DNA of 64,000 nucleotides from Streptomyces sp. LUP30 (GTDB lineage: Bacteria > Actinomycetota > Actinomycetes > Streptomycetales > Streptomycetaceae). Below are positions 17,143 to 25,582 of the stretch, one piece after another. Where the stretch lies: assembly GCF_001746365.1 (NCBI RefSeq), contig NZ_MJAJ01000039.1, positions 19,494-83,493 on the forward strand. Reading direction: 5' to 3'. How positions within the stretch are numbered: position 1 is the first letter of the stretch; every line of letters starts with the position of its first letter. A program made the position numbers and the translations under genes. A model generated the notes under the pieces. It ran no database searches. It saw nothing but the letters and a program-made list of their open reading frames with translations, and had not been told where the DNA came from.

Positions 17143-18200
17143 GACTCCCCCCGCTCCCCTCCGTCGAACCGGCCCTCGCCGTGCACCGCGAGCGGCACGT
17201 CGGCCGCCCCGCCCGCCTCGATACCGTCGTACGCGGCCAGCGCCTCGCGGGCGGCCCGGCGGGCGCTGTCGGCGAGCTCCGGCGGCGAGACGATCCGGCC
17301 GTCGCGGCCGAGCCGCAGGGCCAGCCGCCTCAGCGACGCCGGCTCCGGCGTACGCAGAGCAATACGCAGACCGCCCTCGGGCAGTTCATCCGCACTGTCG
17401 TGCGGGTAGTACTCGGCGACCCACCGGCCGCCCGGGCCCACCTCGACCACGACCTCCGGATCCTCCGCAGCCGGCTGCACCAGCCCCTCCGACAGGTCCC
17501 GCAACTCGATCTCGGGCGGCGCCGAGGGCTCGTCGAGGATCCTGATCTCGGCGACCCGGTCCAGCCGGAACGTGCGGCGCGCCTCCGAGCGGCGGCACCA
17601 GGCCTCCACATAGGTGTGCCCGACGCTGACCAGCCGGATGGGGTCGATCTCGCGCTCGCTGAGCTCGTCACGAGCGGGCGAGTAGTAGCGGATCCACAGC
17701 CTGCGCCGCTCCGAGATCGCCCGGTCGACGTCCGCGAAGACCCCGCCCTCCGACTCGAACGTCACCGACAGGCGCGCACTCGCCCCCGCCGCTTCGCCGG
17801 CCGCCGCCTCCACCTTCGCCGTCGCCCGCAGCAGCGCCTGCCGGTCGCCCTCCCGCAGCCCCGGCAGCGTGGCCACGGCCCGGGCGGCCACCAGCAGCGC
17901 GGTCGCCTCGTCGGCGGCCAGCCGCAGCGGCTCGGCGGCGTCCGCGCCGAGCGCGGCCGGATTGTGCCACCAGATCCGCTCGCCGTCGGTGTCGATGTCG
18001 AGAAGGTCGCCGCCGCGGAAACTGGTCCCGCACATGGGCAGCACGTCGAGGTCCGAGACCAGCTCGTCCTCGGTGATGCCGAAGGCGCGCGCCACATCCT
18101 CGATGCGCGCGCCGGGCCGCTCCCTGAGATACGTCACCAGGGAGAGCATCCGCCGGGTCTGGTCGATCGCGTTCGCCGGCCTGACCGGTTTGCCTGCCAC
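17139..18200 (-). CDS. pafC: WYL-domain transcriptional regulator PafC
   Basis: A 353-residue regulator with an N-terminal winged helix (about 8-60: TRRMLSLVTYLRERPGARIEDVARAF), a central WYL domain (RRLWIRYYSPARDELSEREIDP, about 165-190, then HTYVEAWCRRSEARRTFRLD), and a C-terminal WCX-like extension. In mycobacteria PafB and PafC form a heterodimeric activator of the LexA-independent DNA-damage response. It follows pafB by 18 bases. GTG 18200 is the start. Confidence 0.92.
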   Translation of the reverse strand: MAGKPVRPANAIDQTRRMLSLVTYLRERPGARIEDVARAFGITEDELVSDLDVLPMCGTSFRGGDLLDIDTDGERIWWHNPAALGADAAEPLRLAADEATALLVAARAVATLPGLREGDRQALLRATAKVEAAAGEAAGASARLSVTFESEGGVFADVDRAISERRRLWIRYYSPARDELSEREIDPIRLVSVGHTYVEAWCRRSEARRTFRLDRVAEIRILDEPSAPPEIELRDLSEGLVQPAAEDPEVVVEVGPGGRWVAEYYPHDSADELPEGGLRIALRTPEPASLRRLALRLGRDGRIVSPPELADSARRAAREALAAYDGIEAGGAADVPLAVHGEGRFDGGERGES

Positions 18201-18218
18201 TGTCTTGCTCGCTCCCCC

Positions 18219-19220
18219 TCAGCCCTTGGCCACGGCCCGCAGCCGGTCCACGACGTCCGCCCGCAGCTCGGCCGGCTCCAGGACCACCACGTCCGGCCCG
18301 AACTCCACCAGCCAGGCGTCCAGCCCGTGCCCGTACGGAATCTCCAACTCGTCCCAGCCGTCCCCGAGTTCCCGCACCGAGGTGGCCTTCGCCCGCAAGG
18401 GGTACCCGGAACCCGTCCGCAGCCGGATCAGCGCGCTGCGGTCGGCGGTCTCCCCCGCCCAGCTCGCGACCGTCTCACGCACCGTGACGACATCGGGAAC
18501 GGGCGCGGTGAACGCCGCCCCGCGCGAGCGCACCCGGCCGGTGATCCGCGACAGCCGGAACACCCGCTCGGCGCCCCGGTCACGGTCGAAACCGGCCAGA
18601 TACCAGTGGCCGCGCCAGCACTCCAGCGCCCACGGCTCGACATGCCGCGGCTCCGGGTGCGCGGCGGTGGCCTTGCGGTAGTCGAACACCACGGGCCGAC
18701 GGTCCCGGCAGGCCAGCATCAACGGCTCGAAGGCCGCCTCGTGAACGGGGATCCGGGGCTCCAGCGCACCATGGGCCTCGTAGGGGTCCACGTCCTCCGG
18801 GAGTCCCGCCGCCCGCAGCTTCTGCAGCGCGCCGCTGGCCGCACCCGCCAGCCGGGCCTGCTGCCACACCTTGGCGGCCAGCCCGAGAGCCGCGGCCTCC
18901 TCGGCGTCGAGCGTGATGGGCGGCAGCCGGTTGCTGTCACGGCGCGCGAGGTAGCCGATCTCACCGTCCAGGCTCTCCACGGTCTCGATGACCAGACCGA
19001 GCTCGCGCAGATCGTCCTTGTCCCGCTCGAACATCCGGTTGAAGGAGTCGTCCGACGACGCCGCCCCGCCACCCGACCTGAGCGCCGCACCCCTGCCCGG
19101 CCCGAAGGCCTCGACGTATGCCTCGATGGAGTCGCGCAGTTCGCGCTTGCTGAGCGGCCGCCGCGTCCCGAGCAGACACAGCGCCAGGTTCATCAGCCGC
19201 TCGGCCTTGGCAATGGCCAT
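18219..19220 (-). CDS. pafB: WYL-domain transcriptional regulator PafB
   Basis: A 333-residue paralogue of PafC, close to the M. tuberculosis PafB length. It has an N-terminal winged helix (AERLMNLALCLLGTRRPLSK, about 6-25), a central WYL domain (RPVVFDYRKATAAHPEPRHV; WRGHWYLAGFDRDRGAERVF), and a C-terminal domain. ATG 19220 follows GGGGAGG. It is the first gene of a pafB-pafC-zinc ribbon-small membrane protein run. The family responds to single-stranded DNA after damage. Confidence 0.93.
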   Translation of the reverse strand: MAIAKAERLMNLALCLLGTRRPLSKRELRDSIEAYVEAFGPGRGAALRSGGGAASSDDSFNRMFERDKDDLRELGLVIETVESLDGEIGYLARRDSNRLPPITLDAEEAAALGLAAKVWQQARLAGAASGALQKLRAAGLPEDVDPYEAHGALEPRIPVHEAAFEPLMLACRDRRPVVFDYRKATAAHPEPRHVEPWALECWRGHWYLAGFDRDRGAERVFRLSRITGRVRSRGAAFTAPVPDVVTVRETVASWAGETADRSALIRLRTGSGYPLRAKATSVRELGDGWDELEIPYGHGLDAWLVEFGPDVVVLEPAELRADVVDRLRAVAKG

Positions 19221-19293
19221 CGACGCCCTTCGCCTCCCCTATGGTGCTTACGATCGAGACCGTACCGCCCCGCGCCGCCCGGACAAAAGCCGA

Positions 19294-19321
19294 GGGCCCA
19301 TGCCCGGGCAGGCATGGGCCC
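19294..19321 (-). terminator. Intrinsic terminator after the cytosolic FKBP gene
   Basis: GGGCCCATGCC (19294-19304) pairs perfectly with GGCATGGGCCC (19311-19321) around a 6-base loop. On the minus strand the stem is followed by CGGCTTTTG, giving a short T-run. It lies between the FKBP stop (19375) and the pafB start (19220). Confidence 0.82.
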
Positions 19322-19374
19322 CGGATGATCGGCGCCGGTCGCACCGCGATCAGCACGGACCGGCGGTGCGACGA

Positions 19375-19746
19375 TCAGACGCCGAGCAGGTCCACCACGA
19401 AGATCAGCGTCTCACCGGGCTTGATCGCCGGCGTCGGGCTCTGGTCGCCGTAGGCGAGGTGGGCCGGGATGGTCAGCTGGCGACGCCCGCCGACCTTCAT
19501 GCCCTGCACGCCCTGGTCCCAGCCCTTGATGACCCGGCCGCCGCCGAGCGGGAAGCGGAACGGCGTCCCGCGGTTCCAGCTGGCGTCGAACTCCTCGCCG
19601 GTGCTGAACGCGACACCCACGTAGTGGACGGAGACGGTGTGACCGGCCTGCGCAACCTCGCCGTCGCCCTCCCAGATGTCCTTGATCTCGAGGTCCGCCG
19701 GGGGCTCGCCGCCGGGAAAGTCGATCTCGGGCTTGTCAATGCTCAC
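19375..19746 (-). CDS. Cytosolic FKBP-type peptidyl-prolyl isomerase
   Basis: A 123-residue single-domain FKBP that speeds proline isomerisation. The core motifs VHYVGVAFSTGEEFDASWNRG (first 20: VHYVGVAFSTGEEFDASWNR) and VIKGWDQGVQGMKVGGRRQL mark the active site. The start is GTG 19746, nine bases after AGGAG; a longer frame adds eight residues that are not typical. No signal peptide is present. It lies 65 bases after a second FKBP gene encoding a lipoprotein, both in the same direction as pafA. Confidence 0.94.
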   Translation of the reverse strand: MSIDKPEIDFPGGEPPADLEIKDIWEGDGEVAQAGHTVSVHYVGVAFSTGEEFDASWNRGTPFRFPLGGGRVIKGWDQGVQGMKVGGRRQLTIPAHLAYGDQSPTPAIKPGETLIFVVDLLGV

Positions 19747-19811
19747 GTCACTGGCTCCTGCACGTCTCACGGAAAGGCAACAACACGGACAGTCTTACAC
19801 CTCCGACGGCC

Positions 19812-20816
19812 TCACATCTTCGCGAGGATGTCCACCGAGAACACCATCGTGGAGTCCTTCTCGATGCCACTGCCGTTCGGCGGGTTGTCGCCGTAACCCA
19901 ACGACGGCGGGACGACGATGACGACCCGACTGCCCACCTTCTTGCCGGTCAGTCCCTGCGCCCATCCCTTGACCACCTGCTGCAGCGAGAACGACGTCAG
20001 CGCGTGGCGGCCGTACGTCGAGTCGAACTCCTTGCCCGTGTCCCAGATGACGCCCTTGTACTGGACCAGCACGGTGTCGGCCGCCGCGAGCACGGGGCCG
20101 TCCCCCTCGATGACGTAGTTCGACACCAGCTTCGTCGGCGGCTTCGCCTTGGGGATGTCGATCGAGGGCGCCTTGCCGTCGGTGTTCGTGCCCACCTTCG
20201 GCACGCCGGCCCCGTCCTGCGGCACGTCCTTGCCCTTGGCGGAACTGTTCGCGTTGAACGAGTCCTTGATGTCGAACACGAACACCAGCGTGTCCGTGCC
20301 CTTCACCCCCACCTGCGCATTGCCCTTCTTGCCGAAGGCCCAGGTCGGCGGCACCGCGAACTCCACCCGGCTGCCCACCTTCTTCCCCGTCAGCGCGTAA
20401 CGCCAGCCCTCCAGGGTGCTGCCCTGCGCGAGCTGGGTCAGCAGCGGCACCTTGTGGTCGTAGGTGTTGGTGAGGACCCTCGCCGTGTCCCACACCTGTG
20501 CCAGGTAGTCGGCCTGGATGTAGTCGTTCTCCGCGACCGTCTTCCCACCGCCCGCGATCACCGTCCTGACCGCCAGCTGATCCGAGGGCTTGCCCGGGCC
20601 CTTGGCGACCGTCGGCTTCTCACCGAACTTCACGCCCGCCGTGATGGCGGGCAGCGGACCGTCGACGATCTTCGGCGCGGGCGCCGCCGACGGGGCCGCG
20701 GCCGAGGGCGACGCCTTGTCGCTCGCCTTGCTCGAATCGGACTTGTCGTCGCCGCACGCGGACAACGTGACGAGTCCCGCGGGAACGGCGGCAAGGATGA
20801 GGGAGCGTCGGCGCAC
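19812..20816 (-). CDS. Tandem-FKBP lipoprotein peptidyl-prolyl isomerase
   Basis: A 334-residue exported protein. GTG 20816 gives a proper signal peptide (RRRSLILAAVPAGLVTLSAC) with a lipobox ending at Cys21; GAGG lies 11 bases before it. A Ser/Ala-rich linker follows, then two FKBP-type domains, about 80-200 (weaker, active-site residues partly changed) and about 225-334 (VKGWAQGLTGKKVGSRVVIV, SLGYG). It should act as a folding catalyst outside the membrane. The much longer open frame upstream lacks support. Confidence 0.9.
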   Translation of the reverse strand: MRRRSLILAAVPAGLVTLSACGDDKSDSSKASDKASPSAAAPSAAPAPKIVDGPLPAITAGVKFGEKPTVAKGPGKPSDQLAVRTVIAGGGKTVAENDYIQADYLAQVWDTARVLTNTYDHKVPLLTQLAQGSTLEGWRYALTGKKVGSRVEFAVPPTWAFGKKGNAQVGVKGTDTLVFVFDIKDSFNANSSAKGKDVPQDGAGVPKVGTNTDGKAPSIDIPKAKPPTKLVSNYVIEGDGPVLAAADTVLVQYKGVIWDTGKEFDSTYGRHALTSFSLQQVVKGWAQGLTGKKVGSRVVIVVPPSLGYGDNPPNGSGIEKDSTMVFSVDILAKM

Positions 20817-20875
20817 GATGAAGCCTCGTAATCGGTTGATCTTCGGATGGCGTGCGCGCAACTCTACGACGTGAA

Positions 20876-20908
20876 ACGGGCACCGTACGGGAAACGTACG
20901 GTGCCCGT
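20876..20908 (-). terminator. Terminator after pafA
   Basis: ACGGGCACCGTACG (20876-20889) pairs perfectly with CGTACGGTGCCCGT (20895-20908) around GGAAA. It lies 42 bases beyond the pafA stop and before the FKBP lipoprotein start, so it separates the two transcripts. On the minus strand it is followed by TTTC. Confidence 0.82.
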
Positions 20909-20950
20909 GTTGCGTTCCGCACCCGTGCCGAGCACGCGCGGAACACCTGC

Positions 20951-22312
20951 TCACATGCCGGCGATCAGCTTCTCCACCCGGTCGTCCACCGAACGGAACG
21001 GGTCCTTGCACAGCACGGTGCGCTGCGCCTGGTCGTTGAGCTTCAGATGCACCCAGTCCACCGTGAAGTCCCGGCGCTGCTCCTGCGCACGGCGGATGAA
21101 GTCACCGCGCAACCGCGCCCGAGTCGTCTGCGGCGGCACCGACTTGCCCTCGAAGATCTTCAAGTCGTTGCAGATCCGCGCCGCCTGACCCTTGCGCTCC
21201 AGCAGGTAGTACAGACCACGACGACGGTGGATGTCGTGGTAGGCGAGGTCTATCTGCGCCACCCGCGGATGCGACATCGTCATGTTGTGCTTGGCCCGGT
21301 ACCGCTCGATGAGCTGGTACTTCATCACCCAGTCGATCTCGGTGCCGATCCGGTCGAGGTCCTCCGCCTCGATCGCGTCCAGCGTGCGGCCCCACAGCTC
21401 CAGGACCTGGTCGACGGTGCCGGTGCGGATCCCGCGGCGCTCGACGAAGTCCACGGCCTTCTCGTAGTACTCCCGCTGCACCTCCAGCGCGGAGGCCTCG
21501 CGCCCACTGGCCAGCCGCACCTTGCGACGGCCCGTGATGTCATGACTGACCTCGCGGATCGCCCGGATCGGGTTCTCCAGCGTCAGATCCCGCATCACCG
21601 TGCCCGCCTCGATCATGCGCAGCACCAGATCCGTGGCGCCGACCTTCAGCAGCATCGTCGTCTCGGACATGTTGGAGTCGCCCACGATGACATGCAGACG
21701 GCGATACCGCTCGGCGTCCGCGTGCGGCTCGTCACGGGTGTTGATGATGGGCCGCGAGCGGGTCGTCGCCGAGGAGACGCCCTCCCAGATGTGCTCGGCC
21801 CGCTGGCTGACGCAGTAGACCGCCCCACGGGGCGTCTGCAGCACCTTGCCCGCCCCGCACAGCAGCTGCCGGGTCACCAGGAACGGGATCAGGATGTCCG
21901 CCAGCCGGGAGAACTCCCCGTGCCGCGCCACCAGATAGTTCTCGTGACAACCATAAGAGTTGCCCGCCGAGTCCGTGTTGTTCTTGAAGAGGTAGACGTC
22001 GCCCGCGATTCCTTCCTCGTGCAGGCGTCGCTCCGCGTCCACCAGGAGTCCCTCGAGAATGCGCTCGCCGGCCTTGTCGTGGGTGACCAACTCGGTCACG
22101 TTGTCACATTCCGGTGTCGCGTATTCCGGATGCGAACCCACGTCGAGATAGAGGCGGGCGCCGTTCCGCAGAAAGACATTGCTGCTTCGGCCCCATGACA
22201 CGACACGGCGGAAGAGGTACCGCGCCACCTCGTCGGGAGACAGCCGACGCTGTCCCCTGAACGTACATGTGACGCCGTACTCGTTCTCCAGCCCGAAAAT
22301 GCGGCGGTCCAT
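20951..22312 (-). CDS. pafA: Pup--protein ligase PafA
   Basis: A 453-residue glutamine-synthetase-fold ligase that joins the C-terminal Glu of Pup to Lys of target proteins using ATP. The N-terminal catalytic motif FGLENEYGVTCTF (about 5-17), the metal/ATP segments DVGSHPEYATPECD, NNTDSAGNSYGCHENYL and INTRDEPHADAERYRRLHVI are all present. The ATG at 22312 lies only 9 bases after the stop of the upstream MFS gene and has no clear ribosome-binding site, so it may be coupled to that gene or translated from a leaderless message. Confidence 0.97.
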   Translation of the reverse strand: MDRRIFGLENEYGVTCTFRGQRRLSPDEVARYLFRRVVSWGRSSNVFLRNGARLYLDVGSHPEYATPECDNVTELVTHDKAGERILEGLLVDAERRLHEEGIAGDVYLFKNNTDSAGNSYGCHENYLVARHGEFSRLADILIPFLVTRQLLCGAGKVLQTPRGAVYCVSQRAEHIWEGVSSATTRSRPIINTRDEPHADAERYRRLHVIVGDSNMSETTMLLKVGATDLVLRMIEAGTVMRDLTLENPIRAIREVSHDITGRRKVRLASGREASALEVQREYYEKAVDFVERRGIRTGTVDQVLELWGRTLDAIEAEDLDRIGTEIDWVMKYQLIERYRAKHNMTMSHPRVAQIDLAYHDIHRRRGLYYLLERKGQAARICNDLKIFEGKSVPPQTTRARLRGDFIRRAQEQRRDFTVDWVHLKLNDQAQRTVLCKDPFRSVDDRVEKLIAGM

Positions 22313-22321
22313 GAGTGAACA

Positions 22322-23581
22322 TTACGCCCGATCCCCTGAACTGAAACGGGGTTCGGCAGCACGGTTTGGATCATTTTCCGATGAAGCCGCAACCACCCCA
22401 CTTCCCGCGGGAACTGCCATTACCCGCCCTGTGGCCAGCAAAACCACCAGGGACACGGCGCCCGCGGCGCCCGGCACCGCGAACCCCCACAACGCGCCAC
22501 CGGCCTCCACGACCGGCCCCGCCAGACCCGTCCCCACCGACGCCCCCACCGTGAACGTCGTCACCAGCCAGGAGAACGCCTCCGTCACCGTCCCACGCGG
22601 CGCATGCCGGTCCACGATGACGAACGCGCACGCGATGGCAGGGGCCAGGAACACGCCCGCCAGCGCCGTCAGCGCCACCATGGCCACCGCACCCGGCATC
22701 AGCGTCAACGGCAGGTAACACACCGCCAGAGCCGCCACCAGCCCGACCAGTCGCCGCTCCGGCGCCCCCGCCCAGCGCCGCGCCCCGTACGCCACACCGC
22801 CCACCAGTGCGCCCAGCCCCAGCGCCGCCATCAGCCAGCCGTACACGGCGTCCCCGCCGTGATCGTCCGCGTACGGTACCGACGCCACCGTGATCGAACC
22901 CAGCGCCACCCCCACGAACAGGAACGCCCCCAGCAGCGCCAGCAGACCCCGCGACCGCAGCGCCCCCAGCCAGTGCGCCTCACGCGGAGCCGACCGCCAC
23001 GCGCGCGAGGGCGGCGACACGACCACCCACAGCGCACCCAGCACCCCGACGGCGTTCAGCACCAGGAGCGCGGCCTGCGCCGACCACACCGACACGCACA
23101 TCGTCACCAGCAACGGCCCGACGGTGAACATCACCTCCTGCGCCACCGCGTCCATCGCGTACGCCGTGTGCACCTGGTCCTCGCGCCGCAGCACCGCCGG
23201 CCACAGGGCGCGCAGCCCGCCCTCCAGAGGCGGCGTGAAGAGCCCGGCCGCGGCCACCGCCCCGTAGGCGACCGGCAGCGCACCCGTCCCCGCGAACGCG
23301 AACACGGCCATGGCCAGCGCCGAGGCCAGCGCCGCCGGCAACTGGACCCGCGGCTGCCCGTACACGTCGACCAGCCGCCCCAGCGACGGCTGCCCCACGG
23401 CGTTCGCGACGCCGTACACCGCCGCCAGCGCCCCCGCCAGGCTGTACGTGCCGCCCTCCGCCCGCACGAACAGCACGATCGCGATCGCGGCCGTGGAGTT
23501 GGGCAGCCGCCCCACCAGCGTCCCGGCCAGCAGCCGGGCCGCGTGCCTCGCCCTGAGGATCTCCAGGTATCCCGCGGCCAA
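22322..23581 (-). CDS. Major facilitator superfamily transporter upstream of pafA
   Basis: A 419-residue polytopic protein with about 12 hydrophobic segments, from ARLLAGTLVGRLPNSTAAIA to VSLVVLLATGRVMAVPAGSG, and MFS-type loop motifs (GRLVDVYGQPRVQ after helix 2). The TTG at 23581 is preceded by GGAGG at 7 bases, which decides the start. It is divergent from a LacI regulator that shares its promoter region and is probably its repressor, and it reads into pafA after 9 bases. Substrate is unknown. Confidence 0.88.
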   Translation of the reverse strand: MAAGYLEILRARHAARLLAGTLVGRLPNSTAAIAIVLFVRAEGGTYSLAGALAAVYGVANAVGQPSLGRLVDVYGQPRVQLPAALASALAMAVFAFAGTGALPVAYGAVAAAGLFTPPLEGGLRALWPAVLRREDQVHTAYAMDAVAQEVMFTVGPLLVTMCVSVWSAQAALLVLNAVGVLGALWVVVSPPSRAWRSAPREAHWLGALRSRGLLALLGAFLFVGVALGSITVASVPYADDHGGDAVYGWLMAALGLGALVGGVAYGARRWAGAPERRLVGLVAALAVCYLPLTLMPGAVAMVALTALAGVFLAPAIACAFVIVDRHAPRGTVTEAFSWLVTTFTVGASVGTGLAGPVVEAGGALWGFAVPGAAGAVSLVVLLATGRVMAVPAGSGVVAASSENDPNRAAEPRFSSGDRA

Positions 23582-23629
23582 TGTCCTGCCTCCGTCGGCT
23601 CGCCGAGGCAGTGAGCCACCCCGAAGTTT

Positions 23630-23656
23630 TACGTATAACGCCTCTTGTCATACGTA
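23630..23656. promoter_or_regulatory. Inverted repeat in the MFS/lacI promoter region, probable LacI-type operator
   Basis: TACGTAT (23630-23636) and ATACGTA (23650-23656) form a perfect 7-base inverted repeat with a 13-base spacer, in an AT-rich patch between the divergent MFS start (23581) and lacI start (23701). Position suits control of both genes by the LacI protein, but the spacing is wider than in the classic LacI operator. Confidence 0.55.
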
Positions 23657-23700
23657 CCATGTGCGCTGTTCGCCAGTCCAGACGAAGGAGCAGGCCCACC

Positions 23701-24717
23701 GTGGCACGAGGTAGCACCCGCCCCACGAGCCGCGACGTCGCCCGGGCCGCAGGCGTCTCCCAGGCCGCCGTCTCCCTCGTCCTCGGCGACAAGTGGCGAG
23801 GCCGCGTCTCCGAGGCCACCGCCCAGCGCGTACGCGAAGCAGCCCGCGCACTCGACTACCGCCCCAACCTCGCCGCCCGCAACCTCCGCCTCGGCCGCAC
23901 CCGCACCGTCCTCCTCGTCGTCCCCGCCCTCACCACCGAGTTCTTCGCCGGCGTCTACACCGGAGCCGCACGCGTAGCCGCCGAACACGGCTTCGGAGTC
24001 GTCCTCTACCCCTCCCCCGAAGGCGTCGGCCCCGCCCGCGACCCCTTCGCCTCCGCACAGGCCGCCCTCGACGGCGTCCTCGCCTCCTCCATGGCAGCCG
24101 ACGCCCTCACCGCCATCCGCGGCGACCAACTCCCCCTCGTCATGCTCGACAGCGACCCCACCGGAAGCCTCGGCGCCGCCACCGTCAACCTCGACATCGC
24201 CGACGGCGCCCGCCAGCTCGCCGATCACCTCCTCGGCCTCGGCCACCGCCACTTCCTGCACCTCGCGGCCGACGTCCCCTCCTGGACCTTCCACGTCCGC
24301 GCCCACGAACTCGCCACCCGCATCGCCGCCACCCCCGGCACCACCCTGCGCACCGCGCCGGCCCCCATCTCCATCGACGAAGCCCGCGCCGCCGCCGAAA
24401 CCGCCCTCACCACCCCCGGCCCCCGCCCCACAGCCGTCGTCTGCGACGACGACAAACTCGCCGCCGGCGCCTACAAAGCCCTCCGCCGCCTCGGCCTGCG
24501 CGTCCCCGACGACATCTCCGTCACCGGCCTCGACGACCTCGCCCTCGCCACCGCCCTCGACCCCGAACTCACCACCGTCCGGCTCGACGCCGAACTCTTC
24601 GGCGAACGCGGCATGCAAGCCCTCCTCGACGTCCTGGAGGGCCGCACGCCCGACGCCACGGACATCCCCGTCCACCTCGTCGTACGAGCCTCCACAGCCC
24701 CGCCCAGCACCTCCTGA
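23701..24717 (+). CDS. LacI-family transcriptional regulator
   Basis: A 338-residue LacI/GalR repressor. The N-terminal HTH SRDVARAAGVSQAAVSLVLG (about 10-29) with the hinge helix is followed by a periplasmic-binding-protein-like sensor domain (TVLLVVPALTTEFFAGVYTG; DDISVTGLDDLALATALDPE). GTG 23701 follows GAAGGAG; the longer frame upstream would cover the promoter region. Divergent from the MFS transporter, which is its likely target. The ligand is not predictable here. Confidence 0.92.
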   Translation: MARGSTRPTSRDVARAAGVSQAAVSLVLGDKWRGRVSEATAQRVREAARALDYRPNLAARNLRLGRTRTVLLVVPALTTEFFAGVYTGAARVAAEHGFGVVLYPSPEGVGPARDPFASAQAALDGVLASSMAADALTAIRGDQLPLVMLDSDPTGSLGAATVNLDIADGARQLADHLLGLGHRHFLHLAADVPSWTFHVRAHELATRIAATPGTTLRTAPAPISIDEARAAAETALTTPGPRPTAVVCDDDKLAAGAYKALRRLGLRVPDDISVTGLDDLALATALDPELTTVRLDAELFGERGMQALLDVLEGRTPDATDIPVHLVVRASTAPPSTS

Positions 24718-24725
24718 AACGCCCT

Positions 24726-24755
24726 GTGCCCCGGCCGACGACCCGACCGGGGCAC
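24726..24755. terminator. Bidirectional terminator between lacI and prcA
   Basis: GTGCCCCGG (24726-24734) pairs perfectly with CCGGGGCAC (24747-24755), with a 12-base loop. It occupies the 65-base gap between two convergent genes. Confidence 0.75.
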
Positions 24756-24782
24756 ACAGGAACCACCACACACGGAACGGAC

Positions 24783-25520
24783 CTACTCCTCGTCGGAGCT
24801 CTCCGCCTCCGTCGACGCACCGTCCGTCTCCAGCAACCGGCCCAGCTGACGCCCCACGATCCGCTTGAACTTCCGCTGCTGCGGCCGGGTCCGATCGAGC
24901 ACCGCCACCTCCAGCCGCTCCGCCGGAATCTCCCGCTGCGTGCCGTTCGTGTCCCGCGACAACGCCTGCACGGCCAGCTTCAGCGCGTCCGCCAGACTCA
25001 TCCCGTCCTGATGTTGCTGATCCAGAAAAGTGCTGATCTGCTCCGCATTGCCACCCACCGCGACCGAACCGTGCTCATCCACGATCGACCCGTCATGCGG
25101 CAGCCGATAGATCTGATCACCGTCCGGAGTCTCACCGACCTCCGCCACGACCAGTTCCACCTCGTACGGCTTCTCCCCCGCCGAGGAGAAGATCGTGCCC
25201 AACGTCTGCGCGTACACGTTGGCCAGACCGCGCGCCGTCACATCGTCACGGTCATAGGTGTAACCCCGCAGATCGGCATAGCGCACACCACCGATCCGCA
25301 GATTCTCGTACTCGTTGTACTTACCGGCGGCCGCGAAACCGATCCGGTCATAGATCTCGCTGAACTTGTGCAGCGCACGGGACGGGTTCTCACCGACGAA
25401 CACGATGCCGTCGGCATACTGCAGAACGACCAGGCTGCGGCCACGGGCGATGCCCTTGCGCGCGTACTCCGCGCGATCCGCCATCGCCTGCTGGGGTGAG
25501 ACATAGAACGGCGTCGACAC
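24783..25520 (-). CDS. prcA: 20S proteasome alpha subunit PrcA
   Basis: A 245-residue alpha-type subunit forming the outer rings and gate of the 20S proteasome. The N-terminus MSTPFYVSPQQAMADRAEYA gates the pore, and EYARKGIARGRSLVVLQYAD leads into the N-terminal-nucleophile fold; it lacks an active-site Thr, as alpha subunits do. The acidic C-terminal tail (about 232-245) is typical of Streptomyces. It follows prcB by 62 bases. Confidence 0.97.
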   Translation of the reverse strand: MSTPFYVSPQQAMADRAEYARKGIARGRSLVVLQYADGIVFVGENPSRALHKFSEIYDRIGFAAAGKYNEYENLRIGGVRYADLRGYTYDRDDVTARGLANVYAQTLGTIFSSAGEKPYEVELVVAEVGETPDGDQIYRLPHDGSIVDEHGSVAVGGNAEQISTFLDQQHQDGMSLADALKLAVQALSRDTNGTQREIPAERLEVAVLDRTRPQQRKFKRIVGRQLGRLLETDGASTEAESSDEE

Positions 25521-25582
25521 CGGTTAACCGTCCCTTTCTGTCGAAGTCACTGGATCACCTGGGACAAGAACGAGCCCGCCGA

